Of a stretch of 64,000 bases of DNA, positions 16,452 through 24,655 are shown piece by piece. The stretch lies in contig NZ_JNWZ01000016.1 of assembly GCF_000716545.1 (NCBI RefSeq), forward strand, positions 34,167 through 98,166. The letters run 5' to 3'. A program made the translations under genes and the position numbers. The notes beneath the pieces were generated by a model. It worked only from the letters and a program-made list of their open reading frames with translations, did not search any database and had not been told where the DNA came from. Position 1 is the first letter of the stretch. Every line of letters starts with the position of its first letter. The DNA is from Kitasatospora phosalacinea (GTDB taxonomy: Bacteria; Actinomycetota; Actinomycetes; Streptomycetales; Streptomycetaceae).

Positions 16452-16998
16452 GGTGGAGACCTCTTCGCGCAGATGCTTGGCTTCTACATCCGCCTATCCT
16501 CTCCCCGGCCCGTTCCGGCCCCGCCCCCGGGGGTGCCCCGGACGTCCGGAGACCGGACGCCCCAAGGCGGACAGCGGTCACCAGCGGCCCCACCACCCCG
16601 GCGCCGCCGCGTCCACGCGCACCCGTACCGCGCAGTGCCGTGGGCCCGCGGTCAAGCCCGCAGGTACTCGTCCAGTGACGGCTGCTCCGCCACGTTCGGG
16701 TGGCCCAGCACGGGCACCCACTTCCCCTCGTCCTCATCCACGCGGCCCGTTCCGCTCCGGTCCTGACCTCCCGTCAGGTGAACGAGGGCCGGTCGGAGCC
16801 GGCTCATCGGCGGGGGAAATCCGGGCGCGGCCATTGGCCCGCTCCGAGCCGGGAGTGTAGGAATGGGCGTATGACCCGGTTCCGGGCAGCACCCGGTGGA
16901 CGCAGCGTGGCGGACCAGAGCCCTCCGCGACAGCTGTCCACCGCCCCGCGCCCCGTCCCCGTGGCACCCCGGTCCCCTGCCCCCGCCGGACGGCCCGG
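16452..16998. other. 547-bp gap with one small gene remnant
   Basis: Upstream of the isomerase an A/T-richer patch (TACATCCGCCTATCC near 16483-16500) may hold its promoter. The rest is G/C-rich without coding bias except 16652-16741. A 43-codon frame at 16871-17002 overlaps the next gene's ATG by four bases but has no other support. Confidence 0.4.
16652..16741 (-). pseudogene. short C-terminal gene remnant
   Basis: Twenty-nine codons from a GTG at 16741 (DEDEGKWVPVLGHPNVAEQ, then PSLDEYLRA and stop) with nearly perfect GC3, in a region otherwise lacking coding bias. It reads like the C-terminal end of a larger protein whose body is gone. Family not recognised. It could instead be a real micro-protein, but no good ribosome site is seen. 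Confidence 0.35.
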
Positions 16999-19020
16999 AT
17001 GACGGCCGCCGCCCCCGGCGCGGGGCGCCACCGCGCTCCCGAACCCGTCCTGGTCCGCGAAGGCGTGCTGCTGCTCGACGCCGGCCTGCTGGTGCGCTAC
17101 GCCAACGACGAGGCCCGCCGCCTGCTCGACCTGCCCGCCGACTGCGAGGGCCGCCCGCTCGACGCGCTCGGCCTGCCGCCCGCGCTCACCGCCCTGCTGC
17201 GCGGCGGCGAACTCACCGACGCCCCCGCCACCGTCCACGGCCGCACCCTCACCGTCGACCTGCACCCCGCCGACGGCACAGGCGGAACGTCCTGCCGGAT
17301 CGCCACCCTGCGCGACAGCACCCCGCTCGCCGTCCCCGACACCGCCCGGCTGCGCCTGGAACTGCTCTACCGGGCCGGCGCCTCGATCGGCACCACCCTC
17401 GACATCACCCGCACCTGCGAGGAGCTCGCCGCCGCCCTCGTCCCGGCCTTCGCCGACTTCGCCAGCGTCGACCTGTACGAGGGCGTCCCGGCCGGCGGCG
17501 AACCGCGCCCCGAGCGGGGCCGCCCGCTGCGCCGCGCCGCGCTGGCCGGCGTCACCGACCTGTCGCCGCTGCTGGCGCCGGGCTCGCCCGTCCCGCTCGT
17601 CCCCGGCACCCCCAGGGCCAGGGCCGTCGCCGGGCTGTGCTCGGTGGTCGAACCCGACCTGTCCGCCGCGCTGGCCGTCTGGGACGAGGTCAGCCCCGGC
17701 ACCGTCGACGCGATGCGCGCGCAGCGGGTGCACACCCTGGTCACCGTGCCGCTGGCGGTCGGCGGGACGCTGCTGGGCGTGGCCACCTTCTGGCGGGCCC
17801 GCCCGCGCCCGGCCTTCGACGAGGAGGACCGCAGCCTCGCCGAGGAGCTCGCCGCCCGCGCCGCCGTCCTGGTCGAGAACGCCCGCCGCTACACCCGCGA
17901 GCACACCATGGCCGTCGCCCTCCAGCACAGCCTGCTGCCCGCCGGCCTGCCCGAGCAGCACGCCCTGGAGGTCGCCTCCCGCTACCTGCCCGCGCAGGCC
18001 GGCGTCGGCGGCGACTGGTTCGACGTCATCCCGCTCTCCGGCGCCCGGGTCGCCCTGGTCGTCGGCGACGTGGTCGGCCACGGCGTGCACGCGGTGGCCA
18101 CCATGGGACGGCTGCGCACCGCCGTGCACACCTTCTCCTCGCTCGACCTCGCCCCCGACGAACTGCTCGGCCACCTCGACGCCCTGGTCAACCGGCTCGA
18201 CCAGGAGCACCCCGCGCCCGCCGGCGCCGAACGCCCGATCACCGGCGCGGCCTGCCTGTACGCCGTCTACGACCCGGTCACCCGCCGCTGCACGCTCGCC
18301 CGGGCCGGCCACCTGCCGCCCGCCGTGGCCTACCCCGACGGCCGGGTCGAGATCGTCGACCTGCCCGCCGGGCCGCCGCTCGGCGTCACCGGCCTGCCCT
18401 ACGAGACCGCCGAACTCGAACTCCCCGAGGGCAGCCGGATCGTGCTGTACACCGACGGGCTGCTGGAGTCCCGCGGCCAGGACATCGACCACGGCCTGAA
18501 ACTGCTGCGCGCCGCCCTCGCCCGCCCCGACCGGAGCCCGGCGCGGACCTGCGAGGACCTGCTCGCCGCCCTGCCCCCCGCCGACCCCTCCGACGACATC
18601 GCCCTGCTGGTCGCCCGCACCCGCGCGCTGCCCGCCGACCACGTCGCCGACTGGGACGTCCCCGCCGACCCCGCCGCCGTCGCCCGGATCCGCGCCGCGG
18701 TGCTGCGCCGGCTCGACGACTGGGGCCTGTCCGAGCAGGGCTTCGCCGCCGAACTCGTGCTCAGCGAACTGATCACCAACGCCATCCGGCACGCCGCCGC
18801 GCCGATCCGGGTCCGACTGCTGCGCGACCGGGCGCTGATCTGCGAGGTCTGGGACGGCTCGGCCACCTCCCCGCACCTGCGCCACGCCACCGACACCGAC
18901 GAGGGCGGGCGCGGCCTGTTCCTGGTCGCCCAGCTCGCCGAGCGCTGGGGCACCCGCTACCCCGCCAGCGGGAAGGTCATCTGGGCCGAGCTGCCGCTGG
19001 GGGAACCGTCGGGGCGGTAG
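16999..19020 (+). CDS. PAS/GAF SpoIIE-type serine phosphatase with C-terminal RsbW-like kinase domain
   Basis: 673 residues in four parts: a PAS-like sensor (about 18-110), a GAF domain (about 130-300), a PP2C/SpoIIE phosphatase (about 310-520, with LQHSLLPAGLP, GVGGDWFDV, LVVGDVVGHG, RAGHLPP, LYTDGLLE and DDIALLVAR) and an HATPase anti-sigma kinase domain (about 550-670, with ELVLSELITNAIRHA, VWDGS and DEGGRGLFLVAQLAERWG). The Asp ligands of the phosphatase metals are all kept. Such proteins are numerous in streptomycetes and tune anti-anti-sigma factors. There is no adjacent partner gene. ATG 16999 begins the conserved frame. Confidence 0.92.
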   Translation: MTAAAPGAGRHRAPEPVLVREGVLLLDAGLLVRYANDEARRLLDLPADCEGRPLDALGLPPALTALLRGGELTDAPATVHGRTLTVDLHPADGTGGTSCRIATLRDSTPLAVPDTARLRLELLYRAGASIGTTLDITRTCEELAAALVPAFADFASVDLYEGVPAGGEPRPERGRPLRRAALAGVTDLSPLLAPGSPVPLVPGTPRARAVAGLCSVVEPDLSAALAVWDEVSPGTVDAMRAQRVHTLVTVPLAVGGTLLGVATFWRARPRPAFDEEDRSLAEELAARAAVLVENARRYTREHTMAVALQHSLLPAGLPEQHALEVASRYLPAQAGVGGDWFDVIPLSGARVALVVGDVVGHGVHAVATMGRLRTAVHTFSSLDLAPDELLGHLDALVNRLDQEHPAPAGAERPITGAACLYAVYDPVTRRCTLARAGHLPPAVAYPDGRVEIVDLPAGPPLGVTGLPYETAELELPEGSRIVLYTDGLLESRGQDIDHGLKLLRAALARPDRSPARTCEDLLAALPPADPSDDIALLVARTRALPADHVADWDVPADPAAVARIRAAVLRRLDDWGLSEQGFAAELVLSELITNAIRHAAAPIRVRLLRDRALICEVWDGSATSPHLRHATDTDEGGRGLFLVAQLAERWGTRYPASGKVIWAELPLGEPSGR

Positions 19021-19062
19021 GGCCGCCGCCGGGGGCGCCGTCGGGGAGCGGGCCGGGCGGGC

Positions 19063-19488
19063 TCACTCCTCGCAGAGCTGCTTGAACAGCTCCAGGTCGG
19101 TGCGGACCGCCTCCTCCACCGCCAGGCCCTGCGCGGGGCCGGGCGGGCCGCCCAGCGCCCCGGCCAGTTCCTGCGGGTCGTACTCCAGGCGCAGCTGGAC
19201 CCGGGTGTGCGCGGCGTCCAGCGCGCGCAGCGCGAAGGTGCCGCGCAGCGGCGGCCCGTCCACCGTCTCCCAGCTCATCACCCGGCCCCGCCCGTGGTCG
19301 GTCAGCTCCGCGTCCACCGCGTGCCGCTCGCCGCCGAACTCCACGTCCAGGTGCGCGTGGTGCCGCCCGTGGGCGCTGGCGTGCACCACCCCGGCGACGA
19401 ACAGCGGGTACTCCGCCACCCGGTGCAGCTGGGACCAGGCCGTCCCCACCGGGACGGTCACCTCGATCTGCTCCTCCAGCGTCCGCAT
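19063..19488 (-). CDS. SRPBCC (polyketide cyclase/START-like) protein
   Basis: 141 residues. The start MRTLEEQIEVTVPVGTAWSQLHRVAEYPLFVAGV, the central beta sheet and the C-terminal helix fit the helix-grip fold that binds hydrophobic ligands. GGAGG lies eight bases before the ATG. It is convergent with the phosphatase gene, with only 42 bases between the stops. Confidence 0.8.
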   Translation of the reverse strand: MRTLEEQIEVTVPVGTAWSQLHRVAEYPLFVAGVVHASAHGRHHAHLDVEFGGERHAVDAELTDHGRGRVMSWETVDGPPLRGTFALRALDAAHTRVQLRLEYDPQELAGALGGPPGPAQGLAVEEAVRTDLELFKQLCEE

Positions 19489-19564
19489 CGGCCGTACCTC
19501 CGCGTCGGTTCCGTCAGCGCGCTCCCTCCAGCCTGCCAGGGCCCGGGCCCGGCCACGACAGCAC

Positions 19565-19602
19565 ACCGCCCCCGGCCGTCGGTTCGGACGGCCGGGGGCG
19601 GT
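19565..19602 (-). terminator. strong hairpin terminator after the TPR gene
   Basis: ACCGCCCCCGGCCGTC pairs perfectly over 16 bases with 19587-19602, around a GGTTCG loop. No U-tract, as usual in this group. Confidence 0.75.
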
Positions 19603-19628
19603 GCGGGCGGTGCGGTCGGCGGTGGTGG

Positions 19629-20000
19629 TCAGACCTCGGGGAAGTCCCCGTCGAACGCGGCCGCCAGCCGCAGGTAGGGGACCGCCTCGGCGGCCCGGCC
19701 CTGGCGCTCCAGGACGCGGCCGAGCACCAGGTGCGCGTAGTGCTCCACCGGGTCGCGCTCGATCACCTCGCGCAGCTGCTCCTCGGCGCGGCGCAGCTGG
19801 GCCGAGTGGTAGTAGGCGCGGGCCAGCAGCAGGCGCGGGCCGACCTGCTCGGGCACCTCGGCGACGACCCCGGCGAGGATCAGCGCGGCGTCCGAGTACG
19901 CCTTGGAGTCGAAGAACAGCTGGGCGCGGGCCCAGCGCTCGGCGGTGCTCTCGCCGGGGGCCACGACGGACGCGCCGCGGTGGCGGAGGTCGGTGGTCAT
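19629..20000 (-). CDS. tetratricopeptide-repeat protein
   Basis: 123 residues. Three helix pairs are visible (AERWARAQLFFDSKAYSDAALILAGVVAEVPE, VGPRLLLARAYYHSAQLRRAEEQLREVIERDP, VEHYAHLVLGRVLERQGRAAEAVPYLRLAA), each with TPR-type A/Y/A spacing. GGGAGG precedes the ATG at 20000. A small conserved scaffold protein; partners unknown. A perfect hairpin follows it. Confidence 0.85.
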   Translation of the reverse strand: MTTDLRHRGASVVAPGESTAERWARAQLFFDSKAYSDAALILAGVVAEVPEQVGPRLLLARAYYHSAQLRRAEEQLREVIERDPVEHYAHLVLGRVLERQGRAAEAVPYLRLAAAFDGDFPEV

Positions 20001-20100
20001 GTCTGCTCCCTCCCGTTTCCGGGTCCTGCCGGGCCGCGATGGCCCGACAGGTGGTTGAACATTCACCTATCGGCGGGTATTCCGCCGTCCGCCGCACCGC

Positions 20101-21507
20101 TCAGGACAGCTCCAGCAAGCGGTGCATGAACGGCACCGGCAGCGCCGGGTTCGCGGCCGCCGCCTCCGGCTGCGCCCCCGGCTCCAGGGCGCCCAGCAGC
20201 GCCCGCAGCGGCAGCCGCGGATCGCCCGCCGCCGCCCGCGCCACCACCGGGTCCGCGTCCGCCGCCAGCGCCGCCAGCACCTCCGGCTCCGGCGCCGGGT
20301 CGCGCAGCGCCGCCAACCGCAGCGCCGGCTCCGCCCGCCGCGCCCAGCGGGCCAGGCCCGGCGCCGCGAACCGGTCGTCCGCCACCAGCGAGGCCGGGCC
20401 GAGCAGCTGCTCGTACACCGAGCGCAGCAGCTCGCCCGGCGCGTCCGCGCAGTGCTCGGCCAGCGCCAGGCGCACCATCAGCTCGACGTCCGCCGCCAGC
20501 ACCGCCACCACCTCGGCCGGCAGCCGCTCCAGCGACGCCACCGCGCAGCGCACCAGCGGGTGCGAGGAGCGGGCCAGCCGCAGCAGCTCCGCCGGATCGC
20601 CCGCCCGCCGCGCCACCCAGGGCAGCTCCGGCGGCACGTCGGGCAGCCGGTACGCCACCGCCGAGCGCTGCTCCTCCGTCAGGTCCGCCCGCAGCGACAC
20701 CGCCAGCCGCACCGACTCGTGCGGATCGGCCGCCAGCGCCAGCGCCAGATCGGTGGGCAGGTGCGGATTGCCCGCCGCCGCCGCCCGGATCCGCGGGTCG
20801 TCGTCCAGCACCAGCCACTCGCCCAGCGCCCGGTCCAGCGGGGCCGAGGCCGCCGTCCGCTCCCGCCGGGCCGGGTCGCTCTCCGCGATGTACCCGGCCA
20901 GCGACACCGGCAGCTCGCGTTCCACCCGCAGCGCCCGCCGCACCGCCGCCCGCACCGCGGGGTCGCGGTCGGCCCGCAGCGAGGTGCGCACCCGCGGCGG
21001 CAGCCGCGACCAGGAGTCCGCCCGCACCGCGGCGGCCCGCACCAGCGGCGAGGTGTCCTGCGCCAGCTCCACCAGCAGCTCCGGCGGCAGGCCCGCGCAG
21101 CCCGGCACCCGGCGGCGGGTGTCCGGGTCGCGGTCGGCGGCCAGCTCCGCCAGCGCGGCCGGCGGCAGCGCCGTGCGGTGCGCCGCCGACGCGGCGGCCC
21201 GGCGCACCCGGCGCTCCCGGTCGCCCGCCAGTGCCGCCAGCACCGGCGCCGGCAGGCCCGGGCGCTCGGCCAGCGCGGCCCGCACCGTCCACTGCGGGTG
21301 CTGCCGGGCGGCCTCCAGCACCGGCGCCGGCAGCTCGGGCCGGCGGGCCAGCCAGCCGGGCTCCGCGCCGTCCTCCAGCAGCCGGCCCAGCACCTCGGCC
21401 GGGGCCCCCGGATTGGCCGCCAGGCCGCTGCGCCAGGCCCGGGCGGGCGGCGGCCCCGACAACGGGCGCCAGCGGGCGGCCGACTGATCTGCGCTCAGAT
21501 CGAGCAC
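20101..21507 (-). CDS. leucine-rich-variant/HEAT-like repeat protein
   Basis: 468 residues almost wholly made of about 24-residue helical repeats with the pattern LA..P..P..VLA.LA.D.D..VR.A.A (for example RPGLPAPVLAALAGDRERRVRRAAA and NPHLPTDLALALAADPHESVRLAVS). This is the LRV/HEAT solenoid type used for protein contacts. GTG 21507 is chosen because GGGGGAGG stands nine bases upstream; a TTG at 21534 is the alternative. No enzymatic motif or cysteine cluster is seen. Confidence 0.8.
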   Translation of the reverse strand: MLDLSADQSAARWRPLSGPPPARAWRSGLAANPGAPAEVLGRLLEDGAEPGWLARRPELPAPVLEAARQHPQWTVRAALAERPGLPAPVLAALAGDRERRVRRAAASAAHRTALPPAALAELAADRDPDTRRRVPGCAGLPPELLVELAQDTSPLVRAAAVRADSWSRLPPRVRTSLRADRDPAVRAAVRRALRVERELPVSLAGYIAESDPARRERTAASAPLDRALGEWLVLDDDPRIRAAAAGNPHLPTDLALALAADPHESVRLAVSLRADLTEEQRSAVAYRLPDVPPELPWVARRAGDPAELLRLARSSHPLVRCAVASLERLPAEVVAVLAADVELMVRLALAEHCADAPGELLRSVYEQLLGPASLVADDRFAAPGLARWARRAEPALRLAALRDPAPEPEVLAALAADADPVVARAAAGDPRLPLRALLGALEPGAQPEAAAANPALPVPFMHRLLELS

Positions 21508-21747
21508 GTGCGAGTACCTCCCCCGGAACGACAAACGCCATCGACCCTACCCGCGCGGCGGCGGTGCGTGCACCGGTTCCCGCCAGGCAGGCACAGCTGG
21601 GGCACGGGATGTCGAAAGCGTGCGCACGGCACGGATGTCCGAAGGAGGAGCGCCCCCGTCCGGTGGCACCCGGTGCCAGTGGACGGGGGCGCGGACCGGG
21701 CGCCGGTGGGGCGGCGGCCCGGGGCCGGGGGAGCGGGCGGGGGCCGC

Positions 21748-22143
21748 TCAGAGCCGGGACGCGAGGCGGAAGGTCAGCACCCGGCCGCCCTCCTCGCTGG
21801 CCACCAGGTGCACCCGGGCGCCGATCGGCACCGCCCCCGGCAGCCCGCCGAGCACCGCGGCCTGCACGGTGAACCCCTCGTCCAGCACGATCAGGTAGGG
21901 CCGTCCCGGCTGCGCGCCGCGCCGGGTCGGCCGCAGCAGGCGCTGCACGGTGCCCTGGCCGCAGGCCCGCGCGGGCGTCAGGTCGGCCGAGCCGCACACC
22001 GGGCACAGCAGGCAGGCCGCCGAGCTGGCCGAGTGGCACCAGCGGCAGCGCCGGTAGTCGAGTTCGGCCTCGCCCGGCTGCGACGGGAAGGCGGTGGAGT
22101 GCTGCGGGGCGAGCGGTGCGGACGGGGCGAGTGTGAGTGTCAT
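21748..22143 (-). CDS. DUF35 Zn-ribbon/OB-fold protein (acyl-CoA-associated)
   Basis: 131 residues. A rubredoxin-like zinc ribbon (CRWC...CPVC at about 30-50) is followed by an OB fold (GTVQRLLRPT...YLIVLDEGFTVQAAVLGG...IGARVHLV). Such proteins partner thiolases, HMG-CoA synthase-like enzymes or acyl-CoA hydratases. AGGGAGGAG precedes the ATG. Its promoter carries two copies of the operator that also flanks the acyl-CoA dehydrogenase promoter, so both genes belong to the regulon of the TetR protein encoded between them. Confidence 0.88.
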   Translation of the reverse strand: MTLTLAPSAPLAPQHSTAFPSQPGEAELDYRRCRWCHSASSAACLLCPVCGSADLTPARACGQGTVQRLLRPTRRGAQPGRPYLIVLDEGFTVQAAVLGGLPGAVPIGARVHLVASEEGGRVLTFRLASRL

Positions 22144-22225
22144 GGCCGTCTCCTCCCTGGGACATGGGCGCGCCGCCGTACCGCCGCCCGGGAGTGGGCG
22201 TGCGGTCGGGGCGACTGCCAGAAGG

Positions 22226-22267
22226 AAGGTATGGCACTCAGTGCCTTGTGTAAAGGTACCCAGTGCC
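22226..22267 (-). promoter_or_regulatory. promoter of the DUF35 gene with two TetR operators
   Basis: On the minus strand TTTACA (22249-22254) and TACCTT (22226-22231) are 17 bases apart. GGCACTCAGTGCC (22233-22245), a perfect 6+1+6 palindrome, fills the spacer. A second site, GGTACCCAGTGCC (22255-22267), lies directly upstream, 22 bases centre to centre, on the same face of the helix. Confidence 0.8.
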
Positions 22268-22353
22268 ATTCATATCGGACGATCTTCGACAGGCCGCCGG
22301 AGCTGCGCGGACGGGCGGGCGCGGGCCGCCGGGGCCGCGCGGGCGGAGGGCGC

Positions 22354-23082
22354 TCAGCCCTCCAGCGCCGCCTCGACGCCCTGCACCACCCGCCACATCG
22401 GGGTGCCGCGCCGGGCCACCATCACCACCACCTCGTCGTCCCGCGAGGGCGCTCCGGTCCCGCCCTCGCCACCGCCGCCCCAGGTCTCGACCACGAGCTG
22501 GAGCGCCTCGTCCACCGCCGCCCCCACGTCGCCCTCGCCGCCCGAGCGCAGCCAGGAGCGCAGCGCGTAGTTGTGCGCGGCGACCACCGCCGCCGCGATC
22601 ACGTCCGCGCGCAGCGCGCCGTCCGAGCGGGCCGCGTAGCGGGTGCGCAGGTGGCCGGCCAGGGTGCGCTCGTAGCGCCACACCACGGACAGCTCGTGGA
22701 CGCGCAGGGTCGGAACCTGCTTGGTCAGCCGGTAGCGCCCCACCGAGAACGCCGGGTTGCCCGCGTACATCCGCAGCACCAGCCGGGCCGCGTCGCAGAC
22801 CTGCTCCACCGCGTCGCCCGCCGGGTCGGCCGCGGCCAGGAAGGCCGTCATGTCCGCCAGGCAGCCGTCGTGGTCGGGGAAGACCACCGCCTCCTTGGAG
22901 GGGAAGTACCGGAAGAACGACCGCCGGCCGACACCCGCGAGCGAGACGATGTCGTCGATCGTGGTCTGCTCGAAACCCCGCTCCGAGAACAGCTCGAACG
23001 CCGCCTCCACCAGCGCGTCCCGCATCGTCGGACGCGCCGGGCCGCCCCCGGCGGTCCGGTCCTGCTCATGCACCTCGCTCAT
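22354..23082 (-). CDS. TetR family regulator of fatty-acid/acyl-CoA genes
   Basis: 242 residues. The DNA-binding helix pair is MRDALVEAAFELFSERGFEQTTIDDIVSLAGVGRRSFFRYFPSKEAVVF. The remaining ~180 residues form the ligand domain, ending in an acidic and Gly-rich stretch. It lies between its two predicted targets: the DUF35 gene downstream on the same strand and the divergent acyl-CoA dehydrogenase. The operator GGYACTSAGTGYC appears before both. By analogy with such clusters the inducer is probably an acyl-CoA. ATG 23082 starts the conserved part. Confidence 0.88.
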   Translation of the reverse strand: MSEVHEQDRTAGGGPARPTMRDALVEAAFELFSERGFEQTTIDDIVSLAGVGRRSFFRYFPSKEAVVFPDHDGCLADMTAFLAAADPAGDAVEQVCDAARLVLRMYAGNPAFSVGRYRLTKQVPTLRVHELSVVWRYERTLAGHLRTRYAARSDGALRADVIAAAVVAAHNYALRSWLRSGGEGDVGAAVDEALQLVVETWGGGGEGGTGAPSRDDEVVVMVARRGTPMWRVVQGVEAALEG

Positions 23083-23126
23083 ACCCGGACGGTAGCACCG
23101 ACCAGGACCTTCGGGCTGGGCCAGAC

Positions 23127-23162
23127 GACACTGAGTGTGCATAATCGGGGGTACTGAGTGCC
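23127..23162 (+). promoter_or_regulatory. acyl-CoA dehydrogenase promoter with two TetR operators
   Basis: GACACTGAGTGTG (23127-23139) and GGTACTGAGTGCC (23150-23162) flank CATAAT (23140-23145), a good -10 hexamer. Centre distance is 23 bases. The sites match those before the DUF35 gene and also lie upstream of the divergent tetR. Confidence 0.8.
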
Positions 23163-23179
23163 ACACCGAGGAGACTGCC

Positions 23180-24331
23180 ATGACCCAGGACTTCGACCTC
23201 TACCGGCTCGGCGAGGAGCACGACATGCTCCGGGAGTCGGTGCGCTCGCTCGCGGAGGCGAAGATCGCCCCGTTCGCGGCAGCGGTGGACGAGGAGGGGC
23301 GTTTCCCGCAGGAGGCGCTCGACGCGCTGCAGGCCGCGGACCTGCACGCCGTGCACGTGCCGGAGGAGTACGGCGGCGCGGGCGCGGACGCGCTGGCCAC
23401 CGTGCTGGTGATCGAGGAGGTGGCGCGGGTGTGCGCGTCCTCCTCGCTGATCCCGGCGGTCAACAAGCTGGGCTCGCTGCCGGTGCAGCTGTCCGGCTCG
23501 GAGGAGCTCAAGGCCAAGTACCTGGGTGCGCTGGCCCGGGGCGAGGGCATGTTCTCCTACTGCCTCTCCGAGCCCGAGGCCGGCTCGGACGCGGCCGGCA
23601 TGAAGACCAGGGCCGTGCGCGACGGCGACTTCTGGGTGCTCAACGGCGTCAAGCGCTGGATCACCAACGCGGGCGTCTCCGAGTACTACACGGTGATGGC
23701 CGTGACCGACCCCGAGAAGCGCTCCAAGGGCATCTCCGCCTTCGTGGTCGAGAAGGGCGACGAGGGCGTCTCGTTCGGCGCGCCGGAGAAGAAGCTCGGC
23801 ATCAAGGGCTCGCCGACCCGCGAGGTGTACTTCGACGACGTGCGCATCCCGGCGGACCGGATGATCGGCGCCGAGGGCACCGGCTTCGCGACCGCGATGC
23901 GCACGCTGGACCACACCCGGGTCACCATCGCGGCCCAGGCGCTGGGCATCGCGCAGGGCGCGCTGGACTACGCCAAGGGGTACGTGAAGGAGCGCAAGCA
24001 GTTCGGCAAGGCGATCGCCGACTTCCAGGGCGTCCAGTTCATGCTGGCCGACATGGCGATGAAGCTGGAGGCGGCCCGGCAGCTGACGTACGCGGCGGCC
24101 GCGAAGTCCCAGCGCGGTGACGGCGACCTGACCTTCTTCGGGGCGGCCGCCAAGTGCTTCGCCTCGGACGTGGCGATGGAGATCACGGTGGACGCGGTGC
24201 AGCTGCTCGGCGGCTACGGCTACACCCGGGACTACCCGGTGGAGCGGATGATGCGCGACGCCAAGATCACCCAGATCTACGAGGGCACCAACCAGGTGCA
24301 GCGGATCGTGATGGCCCGCAACCTGCCCTAG
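23180..24331 (+). CDS. acyl-CoA dehydrogenase
   Basis: 383 residues, full family length. FAD and substrate motifs are FSYCLSEPEAGSDAAGM and WVLNGVKRWITNAG; GERKQFGKAIADFQ-type FAD contact appears as KERKQFGKAIADFQGVQF; the catalytic base is E368 in QIYEGTNQVQR. It oxidises an acyl-CoA to the enoyl form and passes electrons to ETF. GAGGAG lies six bases before the ATG. Expression is tied to the divergent TetR through the flanking operators. Confidence 0.95.
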   Translation: MTQDFDLYRLGEEHDMLRESVRSLAEAKIAPFAAAVDEEGRFPQEALDALQAADLHAVHVPEEYGGAGADALATVLVIEEVARVCASSSLIPAVNKLGSLPVQLSGSEELKAKYLGALARGEGMFSYCLSEPEAGSDAAGMKTRAVRDGDFWVLNGVKRWITNAGVSEYYTVMAVTDPEKRSKGISAFVVEKGDEGVSFGAPEKKLGIKGSPTREVYFDDVRIPADRMIGAEGTGFATAMRTLDHTRVTIAAQALGIAQGALDYAKGYVKERKQFGKAIADFQGVQFMLADMAMKLEAARQLTYAAAAKSQRGDGDLTFFGAAAKCFASDVAMEITVDAVQLLGGYGYTRDYPVERMMRDAKITQIYEGTNQVQRIVMARNLP

Positions 24332-24349
24332 CACCACGGTGTTTCCGGG

Positions 24350-24389
24350 CCGGGGGTGCGGGGAGCGAGAACGCTCCGCGCGCCCCCGG
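24350..24389 (+). terminator. hairpin terminator after the acyl-CoA dehydrogenase
   Basis: An 18-base stem (24350-24367 with 24372-24389; one mismatch and one G-U) with an AGAA tetraloop. Confidence 0.7.
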
Positions 24390-24555
24390 CGGCGTTCCGG
24401 GGCGAGTGGTTCCGGTCACAGGCGGGGCGGGCGCGTGGTTCACGGCATGAGTGAAGTCCCGATGTGGGTACGGGAGTTGGCCGGAAATGACTGGTGGCGC
24501 GGGGCGGCGCGGGAGGCCCTCCGCGGCACGGGGTGTCGACCCGGTGCGGCAGGGG

Positions 24556-24577
24556 ACCTAAGGTATGCCTTAGCTTA
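24556..24577 (+). promoter_or_regulatory. iron-box-like palindrome before efeO
   Basis: CTAAGG-TATG-CCTTAG (24558-24573) is a perfect inverted repeat. Read on the minus strand, 24559-24577 agrees at about 13 of 19 places with the actinobacterial DmdR/IdeR iron box as I remember it. It lies 80-100 bases before efeO, so iron repression is likely. Confidence 0.65.
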
Positions 24578-24655
24578 CTGGGCGGTCGCCCCCGGTCCCC
24601 CCGGAGCGGCCGCCGCATCGGCCCGACCCCGCGTCCCCTCGTCCCTGGAGTGAGC

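Noticed and set aside
16871..17002. Small upstream gene overlapping the phosphatase ATG by four bases
   Set aside because: The peptide is Pro/Arg-rich, lacks GC3 bias and a ribosome site; it is more likely chance overlap.
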